The notes beneath the pieces were generated by a model. It had not been told where the DNA came from, made no database searches, and saw only the letters and a list, made by a program, of their open reading frames with translations. A stretch of 64,000 nucleotides of DNA. It comes from Pseudomonas taetrolens (GTDB lineage: Bacteria > Pseudomonadota > Gammaproteobacteria > Pseudomonadales > Pseudomonadaceae). The translations under genes were made by a program, and so were the position numbers. The DNA is taken from assembly GCF_900475285.1 (NCBI RefSeq), contig NZ_LS483370.1, positions 4,230,001 through 4,294,000 of the forward strand, in the 5' to 3' direction. Shown here one piece after another: positions 19,201-27,150 of the stretch. Positions within the stretch are counted from its first letter, which is position 1, and every line of letters begins with the position of its first letter.

Positions 19201-21156
19201 GTAGTTCCAGTAGTAATCGCGGCGTTCGCGAACCAGCCGCACCTTGAGGTTCTCGGTCGCCAGTTTGTGGCCTTCGTTGTCGGCCACCAGCAGTTCAAAT
19301 TGCACCGGGCCATCGCCATCGGTTTCGGTGCCCTCGAACAGCCCGCGTATACCCGGCAGACGATCCGCCGGCCACACCGGTTGCACCAGTCGCCGGGTGA
19401 TCGGCCGCCCGCCGGACTCCTGCAAACTGGCCTGGACGATCAATTGCAGCGGCGACTTGGCGTTGCTCCACTGGCTTTCAAGGCTGATGGTGTATTCGCC
19501 CTCAGCATTGAGCACACGTTCTTCGAGCTCCAGATCCTGGCTCAGCTCTTCTTCAGTCACAGAACCAAACTGATAACCCGGCAAGGTCTTGACCGCTTCG
19601 CGCAACGGCCGCACATAGACCTGACCGCTCAAACGATTACCCGCCGCCGGGGCGCCGTACAGGTAACGGCCATTGACCTGGATATCCGCCGTTTGCCCGG
19701 GTGCCAACGGCGTGGCGCTGCCCTTGAGCTCCAGGGCCAGACGCTCGGGCAGGAAGTCTTCGACCAGGAATTCATAAAGCTGCGGCTTGCCATCACCCAG
19801 ATCAAACACCAGTTGCCAGCGCCCGGTCGGGGCTTCGCTGGCCAACTGCAACGGGTATTGATAGAAACCGGACGCGTCCGGTGTCCAGACAAACTTGCGG
19901 CTCACCTGCTCGTCCGGGCGACGCACTTCAACGCTGACCGGCTGCGGCTTGACCGGGTGGCCATCACGGTCACGGAGCAAGGCATTGAGCAGTACGGTTT
20001 CGCCCGGGCGGTACAGGTCTCGCGGGCCAAACACGAAAAACTGCAACGGGTGCGCCTGCGGCCCGCCAATGTCGAACTCGGCCAGGTCCAGCGCAGCGGT
20101 GTTCAACCGCAGCAAGCTGGTTTGATCACCCTGGCGGGCCAACAGCACCTCGGCCTTGGCAGGCAATGCCAGTTCCGCATGCCCCTTATTGTCGGTTTTG
20201 CCCTGGGCCAGCATCTTGCCCTTGCCGTCGAGCAGTTCCAATTCGACGTCGCTCAAGGCACTGCCGCCTTCCAGCGCCTGGGTGAAGACATCCAGGCGCT
20301 TCTGGTAGCGGTGCACCGAAAGACCAATGTCACTGAGGGTGAACAAAGTGGCCGGCTGTGAATAGTTGTAGCTACCAGACGCTTTCATCACCGCCAGATA
20401 AACACCCGGCTGCTGCAAGGGCTTGATGCCCGCCGTTGGCAGAATCAGGGTTTCGCGCGTATTGCGCGCCGGGTTCAGATCAAAGCGCCCACCGTAGACC
20501 AGCTCGGCCATCGACAACAGGTCGCGGGCTTCATAGCTTTGCAGGCTGCTGTTACGGCCCCATTGGCTGAGAAACGCGGGCAGGGATTCGGGTTTGACCC
20601 GAAAGAACTCGACATCCACCTTGTCGACGTTCAACGCAATAAGCGGCAAACCTTCGGCCAGACGTGTCGGCAGCAAAGTACCCCGGCTGGCAAAGCCGAC
20701 CGTAGGCTGCAGGTCGCGGGTTTCGAGACGACTGACGTACTCGCCGGCCAGTTGGGTGTCATTGACCCCGCGCAGGCCAGGGTCGACGGTGAGGATCAAC
20801 TTACGCTGCGGCTCCAGATGGCGCAGGCGCAGCTCCATCAGGTTGTCGGAGAGCTCCCAGGCGCCATCGACCTTACCGCTCTTGGCGTCCACCACATGCA
20901 GTTTGTCCGCGAAGTTCTGTTCGGGCTCCAACGGCACCGAGAAACTCACGGACAAGGCGCTGGCACCGTCCAGTTGCACCTCGGACACATCCACCACACT
21001 TAACGCCTGCCCGGCATAGCGCTCGGCCAGAACCTTGACGTCCTGAATCGGCGGCGTCACCGCTGCCGATGGCGGCACCGGCTGGTCAGGGGTCGAAGAA
21101 TCACAAGCGCTCAGCAGCGCCAGCGCGCAAGCCAGGAACAATCCTTTGTTAAGCAT
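16276..21156 (-). CDS. yfhM: Alpha-2-macroglobulin family lipoprotein
   Basis: A 1626-aa periplasmic protein with a lipoprotein signal (MLNKGLFLACALALLSAC, lipobox LSAC; acylated Cys near residue 18). It shows the macroglobulin-like domain series and the thioester motif GCSEQ near residue 1157, which covalently traps attacking proteases. The ATG at 21156 gives the exact lipoprotein signal; an upstream extension to 21285 would bury it. It pairs functionally with pbpC in many Gram-negatives as an anti-protease defence. The length matches the family (about 1600). No frameshift is seen. The very long open frame on the opposite strand inside this gene is a codon-bias shadow. Confidence 0.94.
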   Translation of the reverse strand: MLNKGLFLACALALLSACDSSTPDQPVPPSAAVTPPIQDVKVLAERYAGQALSVVDVSEVQLDGASALSVSFSVPLEPEQNFADKLHVVDAKSGKVDGAWELSDNLMELRLRHLEPQRKLILTVDPGLRGVNDTQLAGEYVSRLETRDLQPTVGFASRGTLLPTRLAEGLPLIALNVDKVDVEFFRVKPESLPAFLSQWGRNSSLQSYEARDLLSMAELVYGGRFDLNPARNTRETLILPTAGIKPLQQPGVYLAVMKASGSYNYSQPATLFTLSDIGLSVHRYQKRLDVFTQALEGGSALSDVELELLDGKGKMLAQGKTDNKGHAELALPAKAEVLLARQGDQTSLLRLNTAALDLAEFDIGGPQAHPLQFFVFGPRDLYRPGETVLLNALLRDRDGHPVKPQPVSVEVRRPDEQVSRKFVWTPDASGFYQYPLQLASEAPTGRWQLVFDLGDGKPQLYEFLVEDFLPERLALELKGSATPLAPGQTADIQVNGRYLYGAPAAGNRLSGQVYVRPLREAVKTLPGYQFGSVTEEELSQDLELEERVLNAEGEYTISLESQWSNAKSPLQLIVQASLQESGGRPITRRLVQPVWPADRLPGIRGLFEGTETDGDGPVQFELLVADNEGHKLATENLKVRLVRERRDYYWNYSDNDGWSYHYNEKFLNLSEETVNLKAGETATVSFPVEWGPYRVEVEDPKTGLVSSLRVWAGYRAQDNAEGGAVRPDQVKLALDKAAYAEGDTARVTVTPPAAGKGYLLVEGSDGPLWWEEIEVPAEGKTFEVKLDSTWARHDLYVSALVIRPGERKANITPKRAVGVLHLPLDRTARKLAVTLDAPEKMRPKQVLTVKVQAKNADGSIPAQAHVLLSAVDVGVLNITEYPTPDPYASLFGRKAYGADQLDIYGQLIEAGQGRLASLAFGGDAALAKGGKRPATSVNIVALQSAPVTLNAQGEGEVSVQIPDFNGELRVMAQAWTDDRYGMAEAKTVVAAPLVAELAAPRFMAGGDETRLALDLSNLTDKPQQLQVSLNTQGPLSLLGDARQTLQLSPGQRSTLQIPIKALGGFGSGKVGVTVEGLDLPGETLAPFTREWTLGVRPAYPALLKHYRTVLSDQPWSLPDHALQVFEPAGREALLSLSSRPPLNLGEQIRALKAYPYGCSEQTTSGLYPALYADAALLKRLGLEGEPDAERKRKIELGIERLLGMQRYNGSFGLWGADGQEEYWLSAYVTDFLLRARDQGYAVPPEALKKASERLMRYVQERNLIEADYSDNLEHTRFAVQAYAGLVLARSQQAPLGALRSLFERRSDARSGLPLVQLAIALQKMGDQPRADQALVAGLAATRKANEWLGDYGSPLRDQALILALLEENDLMSGQREQRLFELSDQLAASQWLSTQERNSLFLAGRDLLSKPEASWTAQLGSAGETRELNNSQPALKLEGPLLATPLTVRNQGSTAIYQQLTISGYPQQAPRAGGENLSIRRDYLGMDGEPLNLDTLKSGDLVLVHLAVKAKERVPDALVVDLLPAGLELENQNLGQSAASLENASSQVKQWRESMQNASIQHQEFRDDRYVAALNLDGNGTSHLLYLARAVTPGTYRVPPPQVESMYRPDWQAVGETPGPMVIKGR

Positions 21157-21262
21157 GGTGTACTCGTTGACTGGGCAGTGAAGGCATTGACTATATACGA
21201 ACCGCAGGCATCGAGATCTAAAGCCCCTCTCCCTTTCCCGGAGGGAGAAGCAACTAAAGACA

Positions 21263-21296
21263 GAAGCTGATTTGGGCAACACCACAAATCAGCTTC
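21263..21296 (-). terminator. Hairpin terminator downstream of the bacteriocin immunity gene
   Basis: Perfect 12-bp inverted repeat GAAGCTGATTTG (21263-21274) and CAAATCAGCTTC (21285-21296) with a 10-nt loop, 43 bp beyond the immunity gene stop on the minus strand. Only a short TTT follows on that strand, so termination efficiency is uncertain. A second smaller hairpin (CTCCCT / AGGGAG) lies at about 21231-21249. Confidence 0.6.
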
Positions 21297-21338
21297 CCAA
21301 AGGAGCTGTATGTCTTCCCTATTCCCCAATTGAAGGGA

Positions 21339-21578
21339 TCAAGCTCGTACGCCTATGTACATTTCAAGTTCAGTTGGCAGCGGCTCATTGATTAATGAGG
21401 CAATTTCTCGGACTTGGTCATTGGTTAATAACCGCTCACCATCACATTCGGCAGCCAAACTCTGCCAGCCAAGACATTCCATTACTGCCAGCTCCAACTC
21501 AGGAGAAACATTCAGCTCAAATTTGATTGAGCTGTCTTCGCTGTTGCCTGCTAAAAACCCTGTAATTTCCAAGAACAT
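21339..21578 (-). CDS. Bacteriocin immunity protein (pyocin S6/E3-type partner)
   Basis: A 79-aa acidic protein (MFLEITGFLAGNSEDSSIKF start) encoded 10 nt after the toxin gene. Small size, acidity and position directly behind a colicin E3-type nuclease mark it as the cognate immunity protein, expected to bind the basic nuclease domain and block it. The sequence resembles what I recall of pyocin S6-type immunity proteins more than colicin E3 Im3; this is from memory. The ribosome binding site TAAGGAGG is fully complementary to the 16S tail and overlaps the toxin stop codon, which should give strong, coupled immunity synthesis. The base composition is lower in GC than the flanking core genes. 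Confidence 0.8.
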   Translation of the reverse strand: MFLEITGFLAGNSEDSSIKFELNVSPELELAVMECLGWQSLAAECDGERLLTNDQVREIASLINEPLPTELEMYIGVRA

Positions 21579-21588
21579 GCTTGCCTCC

Positions 21589-22722
21589 TTATTTTGGTGT
21601 TGTTCTGCCTGCTTTTGGAGGCTTTCTCATTTTTCCAGTATCAGCATCGAACTCACCTAAGTGCTTGCCCTGCTTGTCGTATATCTCAACAGCTCCGTTC
21701 TCGCTGTCCCACTCATAAATCCTTCCTTTTTTATCTTTCCAGCGACTTCGCTTTTTACCACCACCCTGGACACTTGATTTCGGACGATCACGTACCGCAT
21801 CAGGAAAAGCCGTCAGTCCTTTTGGCGATGGGTAATAACTGTGGTCACCGCCAATAGGTTTAGCAAACACCACATACAGCGACTTTAGACCCGTCTCTGC
21901 GGGAAAGATCAGAATGCAATCGTCAGTTGTAATGTTCTCGCCGGGCAAGCCTTCGACTTGGCTGTCAGCATTCTCCGGGATCGGATGCACAAAAATAGTG
22001 CCCAGTTGCGCTCCTCTATTGTTGGGGTAAATCAGCGGCGCAATGGGCCCTAAAGACCCACTTTGAGGCGTCCAAATAATGGTAATCCCACTCAGTTCGG
22101 CTTCCATCGCGGTTTTGGCCGCATTCCACTTGACCTGAATTGTGCGAACCGAGTCGTCCCCTAAGGCACTAGTGTGAATTCCGTAGACCTGCAAAACGCC
22201 TTCGGCATCACGCCGAAACTGAAAACGCACCCGTGTAGCGACCCGGCTCATTGTGCGTAGCTGGCCGTCAGTATGCAGCGTACCGTCAGCCATTTTTGCA
22301 GGGAGCATACCCAGTATAAAAACGCCGGCGGGGCCGCTAACTCCGCGCAGCATCCAGGTCAGCCGCTGTTGCATAATGCCGCCACCGGCCACACGAGCGA
22401 GGCCGGCATCGGCCCCAAGGGCTAAGGCTATAGCCGCCGAAGCGTCAGGTAAAAGCATGGAGGTAGCCACCATGACATTGCCGAAATTCGAGGCAGGCTC
22501 TATGGCTGCACCAGCATCTGTACGGCACCAGTTTGATGACACACAGGACTTGGCAAAGACCAAGTCTGTACGCTCCGCGGGGGACGGCCACTCATCTCTT
22601 GGAATGTATATAGGCATAGGTACAGAGGGTTTGTTCCACGCAGCCCATGAGGCTCCGCCGTTCGGAAGTGAGCCTCCCATAGGCCTGCGAAACAAAGGGT
22701 CATCAGAATCGGCTTTTTTCAT
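21589..22722 (-). CDS. S-type pyocin-domain toxin with colicin E3-type ribonuclease C-terminus
   Basis: A 377-aa toxin. A short N-terminus of about 50 residues is followed by a Gly/Ala-rich segment with VFAKSCVSSNWC (about 55-150). Next is an S-type pyocin/translocation-like domain (about 150-295; RVRFQFRRDAEGVLQVYGIHT, FVHPIPENADSQVEGLPGE). The C-terminal cytotoxic domain (about 318-377) reads RWKDKKGRIYEWDSENGAVE, matching the 16S rRNA-cleaving domain of colicin E3. By spacing, Asp339, Glu346 and Arg373 match the E3 catalytic set, but the expected His is Asn342. No large receptor-binding region, PAAR domain or signal peptide is present, so how it leaves and enters cells is unclear. The ribosome binding site is weak. 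The following gene is its immunity partner. Likely horizontally acquired. Confidence 0.85.
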   Translation of the reverse strand: MKKADSDDPLFRRPMGGSLPNGGASWAAWNKPSVPMPIYIPRDEWPSPAERTDLVFAKSCVSSNWCRTDAGAAIEPASNFGNVMVATSMLLPDASAAIALALGADAGLARVAGGGIMQQRLTWMLRGVSGPAGVFILGMLPAKMADGTLHTDGQLRTMSRVATRVRFQFRRDAEGVLQVYGIHTSALGDDSVRTIQVKWNAAKTAMEAELSGITIIWTPQSGSLGPIAPLIYPNNRGAQLGTIFVHPIPENADSQVEGLPGENITTDDCILIFPAETGLKSLYVVFAKPIGGDHSYYPSPKGLTAFPDAVRDRPKSSVQGGGKKRSRWKDKKGRIYEWDSENGAVEIYDKQGKHLGEFDADTGKMRKPPKAGRTTPK

Positions 22723-22786
22723 CCTGAGTTACTGCCTGGCTATATGTCAGGCCAAGGAGCATGTGGCTGACTATCTCTACCGGTCA

Positions 22787-22822
22787 ATTTGACTACGTAA
22801 CTTGATTTGACTACGTAACTTG
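22787..22822. repeat. Perfect 18-bp tandem direct repeat upstream of the toxin gene
   Basis: ATTTGACTACGTAACTTG occurs twice head-to-tail (22787-22804 and 22805-22822). Each copy contains the palindrome TACGTA. It lies 65-100 bp upstream of the toxin start and about 120 bp before the MATE gene, in the shared divergent gap. It could be a regulator binding site for the bacteriocin operon. It does not clearly match the PrtN P-box. Confidence 0.75.
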
Positions 22823-22938
22823 GAGTGTCAGATGGACCGAGCAGCCAGGTTTTGCAGCTGCTGTGCAGCCTTCGTGCCTCGTCAGCGGCTACAGAACTGC
22901 GTCGTCCCGCTACAATGCCGCTCCCCAAAGGAGCCTGC

Positions 22939-24282
22939 ATGTCCTCTTCCTTACTAGCTGACTGGCGCGACCGTCCGACCCATCGCCGGGTGTGGGCGTT
23001 GGCGGCGCCGATGATTCTGTCGAATATCTCTGTTCCGCTGGTGGCGCTGGTCGACAGCACCGTCATCGGCCACTTGCCCCACGCCCATCAGTTGGGCGCC
23101 GTCGCGGTGGGCTCCAGTCTGTATGTCTTTCTGGCCTGGGCAATGGGCTTCTTGCGCATGGGCACCACCGGGTTTGCCGCTCAGGCCGCCGGACGCGGAG
23201 ACGGCACGGCGCTTCGGCAAATCCTGCTGCAAGGCCTGCTGCTCAGTGTGCTGCTGTCGATGGTGCTGGGGATGATTGCGATTCCCTTCAGCGGGGTGGC
23301 GCTCAGCGTCATGCAGCCGTCGGCCGAGTTGCATGGGCTGACCCTGGACTTCTTCCACACCCGCCTGTTCGGTCTGCCGGGGGCGCTGGCCACCTATGCC
23401 CTGGTCGGCTGGTTCCTGGGCACGCAAAACGCCCGGGCACCGCTGGCCATTCTGCTGACCACGAACCTGGTGAACATTGCGCTGAACCTGTGGTTTGTCC
23501 TCGGTCTCGATTGGGGGGTGGTCGGTTCGGCACGGGCCTCGGTGATTGCTGAATGGAGCGGCGCCCTGCTGGGCCTGTGGCTGACCCGCAGTGCATTGCG
23601 CAAGTACCCGGGCGTCCTGCTGTGGGCCGCGCTGCGGGTGTGGCAAAACTGGAAACCGCTGCTGGGGGTCAACCGCGATATTTTTATCCGCAGCCTGATG
23701 CTGCAGTCCGTGTTTTTCCTGATCACCCTGCAAGGCGCACGCCTGGGTGATGCCACGGTGGCTGCCAACGCGCTGTTGCTCAATGGCCTGCTCCTGGCGG
23801 CCCACGCCCTGGATGGCTTGGCTCACGCCGTAGAAGCGTTATGCGGACACGCCATCGGCGCCCGGGACCGCCAGGCATTGCGCCGTTCGATGGTGGTGGC
23901 CTGTGGATGGTCTTTGCTGGCGAGCCTGGGCTTTGCCCTGCTGTTCTGGCTCGGCGGGCATTTATTCATCGAGCTGCAGACCGACATCCCGAGCGTGCGC
24001 GAAACCGCCTTCCAGTACGTCCCTTATCTGGCGCTGTTACCGCTGATTGCCGTGTGGAGCTACCTGCTCGACGGGCTGTTTATCGGCGCCACCCGCGCCC
24101 GTGAAATGCGCGATGCCATGGTGATTAGCGTGCTCCTCGCCTTCCCGGTAGCCTGGGCCTTGCACAGCTTTGGCAACCACGGCCTGTGGATAAGTTTCCT
24201 GCTGTTCATGGTGCTGCGCAGCCTGACGCTGGGTGTCTATGCGTGGAACATGCAGCGCAAGGATCAATGGTTCAACCCTTGA
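22939..24282 (+). CDS. MATE-family multidrug/toxin exporter (DinF-like)
   Basis: A 447-aa, 12-helix membrane protein. The N-terminal RVWALAAPMILSNISVPLVALVDSTVIGHL is the typical MATE/DinF first-helix signature, and the two halves repeat the fold. It exports organic cations or other small molecules in exchange for Na+ or H+; the substrate cannot be told from sequence. The ATG at 22939 is preceded by AAAGGAG with a five-base spacer; a longer frame starting at 22825 would overlap the promoter region. A MATE gene beside speA is a conserved Pseudomonas arrangement. It shares a bidirectional terminator with speA. Confidence 0.9.
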   Translation: MSSSLLADWRDRPTHRRVWALAAPMILSNISVPLVALVDSTVIGHLPHAHQLGAVAVGSSLYVFLAWAMGFLRMGTTGFAAQAAGRGDGTALRQILLQGLLLSVLLSMVLGMIAIPFSGVALSVMQPSAELHGLTLDFFHTRLFGLPGALATYALVGWFLGTQNARAPLAILLTTNLVNIALNLWFVLGLDWGVVGSARASVIAEWSGALLGLWLTRSALRKYPGVLLWAALRVWQNWKPLLGVNRDIFIRSLMLQSVFFLITLQGARLGDATVAANALLLNGLLLAAHALDGLAHAVEALCGHAIGARDRQALRRSMVVACGWSLLASLGFALLFWLGGHLFIELQTDIPSVRETAFQYVPYLALLPLIAVWSYLLDGLFIGATRAREMRDAMVISVLLAFPVAWALHSFGNHGLWISFLLFMVLRSLTLGVYAWNMQRKDQWFNP

Positions 24283-24293
24283 TCGACAGGCAT

Positions 24294-24330
24294 AAAAAAA
24301 CGCCGCTCCCCTTCAGGAGGCGGCGTTTTT
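24294..24330. terminator. Bidirectional terminator between the MATE gene and speA
   Basis: A run of seven A (24294-24300), CGCCGC-TCC, a short loop, GGAGGCGGCG and TTTTT form a GC-rich stem (one bulge) flanked by A and T tracts. It can therefore terminate transcription from both converging genes, whose stops lie 11 bp and 16 bp away. Confidence 0.9.
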
Positions 24331-24346
24331 CAAGGCTTCGAGAAAC

Positions 24347-26260
24347 TTACGAAGACAGGTACGACGAGCGGGTCAGGCCCAGGCGCAAAGCATCCAGGTA
24401 CTGAGTGCGCTCTTTGGTGCTGATATTGGCGCTGGCCACCTTGTCACGGTAATGAGTCATCAACTCTTCGGGCGACAAGTGCACATAGCGCAGCATGTCC
24501 TCGATGGTGTCGTGGGTCTCGATACCGGCGTGGTAAACACTGCCATCCGGATTCTGGTAGATGTTCACCGAGTCGGTGTCACCGAACAGGTTATGCATGT
24601 CACCCAGGATTTCCTGGTAAGCGCCCACCAGGAAGATACCCAGCAAGTAATCCTCGCCTTCGTTCAGCCCGTGAACCGGCAAGCTGGTTTCGATGCTCTG
24701 CTCGTCGACGTATTGCTTGATCTTGCCGTCGGAATCGCAGGTCAAGTCTTGCAGTACCGCACGGCGCAGCGGCTCTTCGTTGAGACGGTGCAGCGGCAGG
24801 ATCGGCAAGACCTGGCCAATCGCCCAGGTGTCCGGCAGGCTCTGGAATACCGAGAAGTTGCAGATGTACTTGTCAGCCAGCTTGTCGTTGAGCTCGTCGA
24901 GCACCTGACGGTGGGAACGCTGACGCGCTTTCAACGAGTTATGCAGGCGACGGCAGACCGCGAAGTAGCACTGCTCGGCCAGGGCTTTTTCAGACAGGGT
25001 GATTTTGCCGTCGGCGTACTGGGCCGCCACGTCGCTCATGTAGTGCGTCGCGCGCCAGTAGGTCTCGGTGACCATCTCGATGTCGGTCGGACCCAGCAGG
25101 TCAACCAGCCACTGAACGGTTTCGGGCAGGCTTTCTTTATTCTCGATCACCGGCACGTCGTCGTTGTGTTTCTCGACGTCGGTGACTTGCACCACCAGCA
25201 TGGCGTGGTGAGCGGTCAGCGAACGGCCGCTTTCAGAGAAGATATGCGGGTGCGGCAGGCTTTGCGCGTCGCAGAACTCCTTGAGCATGCCCACCACGAC
25301 ACCGGCGTAGTCGTCCATGTCGTAGTTGATCGAACTGGCGTTGCGCGAGTGCGTACCGTCGTAGTCCACGCCCAGACCGCCGCCCACGTCGATGTGATCG
25401 ACCGGCAGGCCAAGGTTGCGCAGTTCGCCGTAGTAACGGATCGCTTCTTTGAAACCGTGCTGGTAGTCGGCCAGGTTGGCGATCTGCGAACCCATATGGA
25501 AGTGCAACAGACGAATGCCCTGATCCAGGCCAGCGGCACGGAAGCGTTCAACCACCGACAGCAATTGCGCGGCAGACAAACCGAACTTGGATTTTTCGCC
25601 ACCGGTGTCAGCCCATTTGCTCGACGCAAGGGATGACAGGCGTACGCGCAAGCCGACCTGCGGCTTGACCTTGAGCGAGGCAGCTTCTTCGATCACGAGG
25701 TCTACTTCAGACTCTTTCTCGATCACGATAAAGACGTTGTGGCCCAGCTTCTGGCCCATCAATGCCAGACGGATGAACTCACGGTCCTTGTAACCGTTGC
25801 AGACGATGGTGCCGCCCTTGGGGGCCAGCGCCAGCACAGCCAACAACTCAGGCTTGGACCCGGCTTCCAGACCAATCGAAACATCCTGGGTAGCGATGAT
25901 GTTCTCGATCACGGCTTCTTGCTGGTTAACCTTGATCGGGTACAGCGCGGTGTACTGGCTCTGGTATTCCAGACGCTCGATGTTGGCATCGAAGGCGCCG
26001 GTCAACTGCCGTACACGGTCTTGCAAAATATCCGGAAAACGCACCAGCAATGGCAAAGACAAGCCACTTTTACGCAGTTCGTCGACTTGCTCGTACAGAT
26101 CGATGGGCGAGCTGTTCGGGCCGTTCGGACGTACTTCTACGCGACCGGCTTCATTGATCGCGAAATATCCGGCCCCCCAATGGCGAATCCCATAAACACT
26201 GCGGCTGTCCGCAACTGTCCATTGGCTGCCATCGTCTTTGCGTGTGCGTCGTACGGACAT
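24347..26260 (-). CDS. speA: Biosynthetic arginine decarboxylase
   Basis: A 637-aa PLP-dependent enzyme converting arginine to agmatine, the first step of putrescine synthesis by the agmatine route. The PLP lysine is Lys110 in [10 protein letters not shown]. Further family motifs are HFHMGSQI, the glycine-rich [14 protein letters not shown] and FSESGRS. The length matches SpeA of E. coli and Pseudomonas. The start ATG at 26260 has GGGGA six bases upstream. It is monocistronic, with a terminator at 24294-24330 and a hairpin-rich leader upstream (see 26398-26475). This is a core gene with normal codon use. Confidence 0.96.
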   Translation of the reverse strand: MSVRRTRKDDGSQWTVADSRSVYGIRHWGAGYFAINEAGRVEVRPNGPNSSPIDLYEQVDELRKSGLSLPLLVRFPDILQDRVRQLTGAFDANIERLEYQSQYTALYPIKVNQQEAVIENIIATQDVSIGLEAGSKPELLAVLALAPKGGTIVCNGYKDREFIRLALMGQKLGHNVFIVIEKESEVDLVIEEAASLKVKPQVGLRVRLSSLASSKWADTGGEKSKFGLSAAQLLSVVERFRAAGLDQGIRLLHFHMGSQIANLADYQHGFKEAIRYYGELRNLGLPVDHIDVGGGLGVDYDGTHSRNASSINYDMDDYAGVVVGMLKEFCDAQSLPHPHIFSESGRSLTAHHAMLVVQVTDVEKHNDDVPVIENKESLPETVQWLVDLLGPTDIEMVTETYWRATHYMSDVAAQYADGKITLSEKALAEQCYFAVCRRLHNSLKARQRSHRQVLDELNDKLADKYICNFSVFQSLPDTWAIGQVLPILPLHRLNEEPLRRAVLQDLTCDSDGKIKQYVDEQSIETSLPVHGLNEGEDYLLGIFLVGAYQEILGDMHNLFGDTDSVNIYQNPDGSVYHAGIETHDTIEDMLRYVHLSPEELMTHYRDKVASANISTKERTQYLDALRLGLTRSSYLSS

Positions 26261-26397
26261 TGAAGTCCCCTATAAATAAGTCAAATAGCCCAGCCTGAGA
26301 GCAGGTTGGCGCAGTCTAAAGAGTGAAAGTGACGATTAGAGTCTGTGCAGGGTAGACCCTGACAACAGCGCGGAGTTTAGAAACCCGTCAGAACAGG

Positions 26398-26475
26398 CTC
26401 TGTGAAAGCCATGGCGCGCGTGCCCTGTCAGCCCCCGGAGGGCGACAGGTCGGCGACGCGGTGGTCTTCACAGAG
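26398..26475. repeat. Nested inverted repeat between yciH and speA
   Basis: Outer arms CTCTGTGAA (26398-26406) and TTCACAGAG (26467-26475) enclose an inner hairpin CCTGTC (26424-26429) / GACAGG (26444-26449), itself extended by GCCC/GGGC. There is no T-tract on either strand, so it does not look like a simple terminator. It may be a mobile palindromic (REP-like) element, a messenger-stabilising structure at the yciH 3' end or part of the speA upstream region. Confidence 0.6.
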
Positions 26476-26479
26476 GCTG

Positions 26480-26851
26480 CTAACCGCCGGACTTCCTGGC
26501 CTTGAACCCGTGCTTTACCAGCTCGCCCAGCAGCAGTTCGACGTGATCGCCCTGAATCTCGATGATGCCGTCCTTCAACGCACCGCCGGTACCGCAGCGT
26601 TTTTTCAACGCCGTGGCCAACTCCTTGAGCGCGTCTTCAGCCAGCGGCACGCCGGTTATCGTCGTAACCGTCTTGCCGCCACGGCCTTTGCTTTCGCGAC
26701 GTACGCGAGCAATGCCATCACCGTCGGGGATTTGGGTTTGTTTGCAGGTACAGGCGGCCACCGGCTGGCTACAGTCCGGACAGTGACGACCTGCGTCGGT
26801 GGAAAATACCAGGCCACCCAGGGCGGCGAAGGATGCGGCTTTTTTGGCCAC
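26480..26851 (-). CDS. yciH: SUI1/eIF1-family translation factor
   Basis: A 123-aa protein with an N-terminal Cys-containing segment (HCPDCSQPVAACTC) and a SUI1 domain (about 45-120) with the basic loop RRESKGRGGKTVTTITG and the following CGTGGALKDGIIEIQGDH. It is the bacterial relative of eIF1 and can influence initiation-codon and initiator-tRNA discrimination. The start is GTG at 26851, with GAGGA about six bases upstream. A TTG two codons earlier directly abuts that sequence and is unlikely. The order speA-yciH-NUDIX-DUF2333 is conserved in Pseudomonas. Confidence 0.92.
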   Translation of the reverse strand: MAKKAASFAALGGLVFSTDAGRHCPDCSQPVAACTCKQTQIPDGDGIARVRRESKGRGGKTVTTITGVPLAEDALKELATALKKRCGTGGALKDGIIEIQGDHVELLLGELVKHGFKARKSGG

Positions 26852-27100
26852 CGGCAATCCTCATTTGGAGGACAAGAAATTGGCCGGTGCATGACGCTGA
26901 TGCGTCGCGCTCTACCGACCGCGAAGCCCCACTCTGGCAGGGGCAGCGCAACTCAAGCGAAAAACGGCTTGAGCGTGAAAAAGGTCGCGCAGTGTAACGA
27001 CAAATGTCCCGCTGCCCAAGAGCCAATCGGCGCAAAATTTCACGCAAACCTATGGATACTCTGTTGCCAATCAAGTGCCGCAGCCTGCGCACCTCGGCTA

Positions 27101-27140
27101 CGCCGCCGGACGCGGCCTCGTTCTACTCGTCCGCGGCTAC
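27101..27140 (+). repeat. Dispersed palindromic repeat, family B, copy 1
   Basis: The 39-bp core beginning GCCGCCGGACGCGG and ending CCGCGGCTAC matches the element at 51058-51096 at 37 of 39 positions, in the same orientation. It has an internal CGGACG/CGTCCG inverted repeat. It lies in the 299-bp gap between yciH and the NUDIX gene, immediately beyond the NUDIX stop; the rest of that gap shows nothing else convincing. Confidence 0.8.
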
Positions 27141-27150
27141 ACATTACGCG

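Noticed and set aside
18088-20361. 757-codon open frame on the plus strand opposite yfhM
   Set aside because: Antisense shadow produced by GC-rich third positions; no ribosome binding site, domain or plausible protein composition, and yfhM on the other strand has full family motifs.
22787-22822. Pyocin P-box (PrtN site) reading of the tandem repeat
   Set aside because: The repeat unit does not fit ATTGnn(n)GTnn(n) well; kept only as an unexplained repeat.
26398-26475. Terminator reading of the nested palindrome
   Set aside because: No T-tract on either strand.
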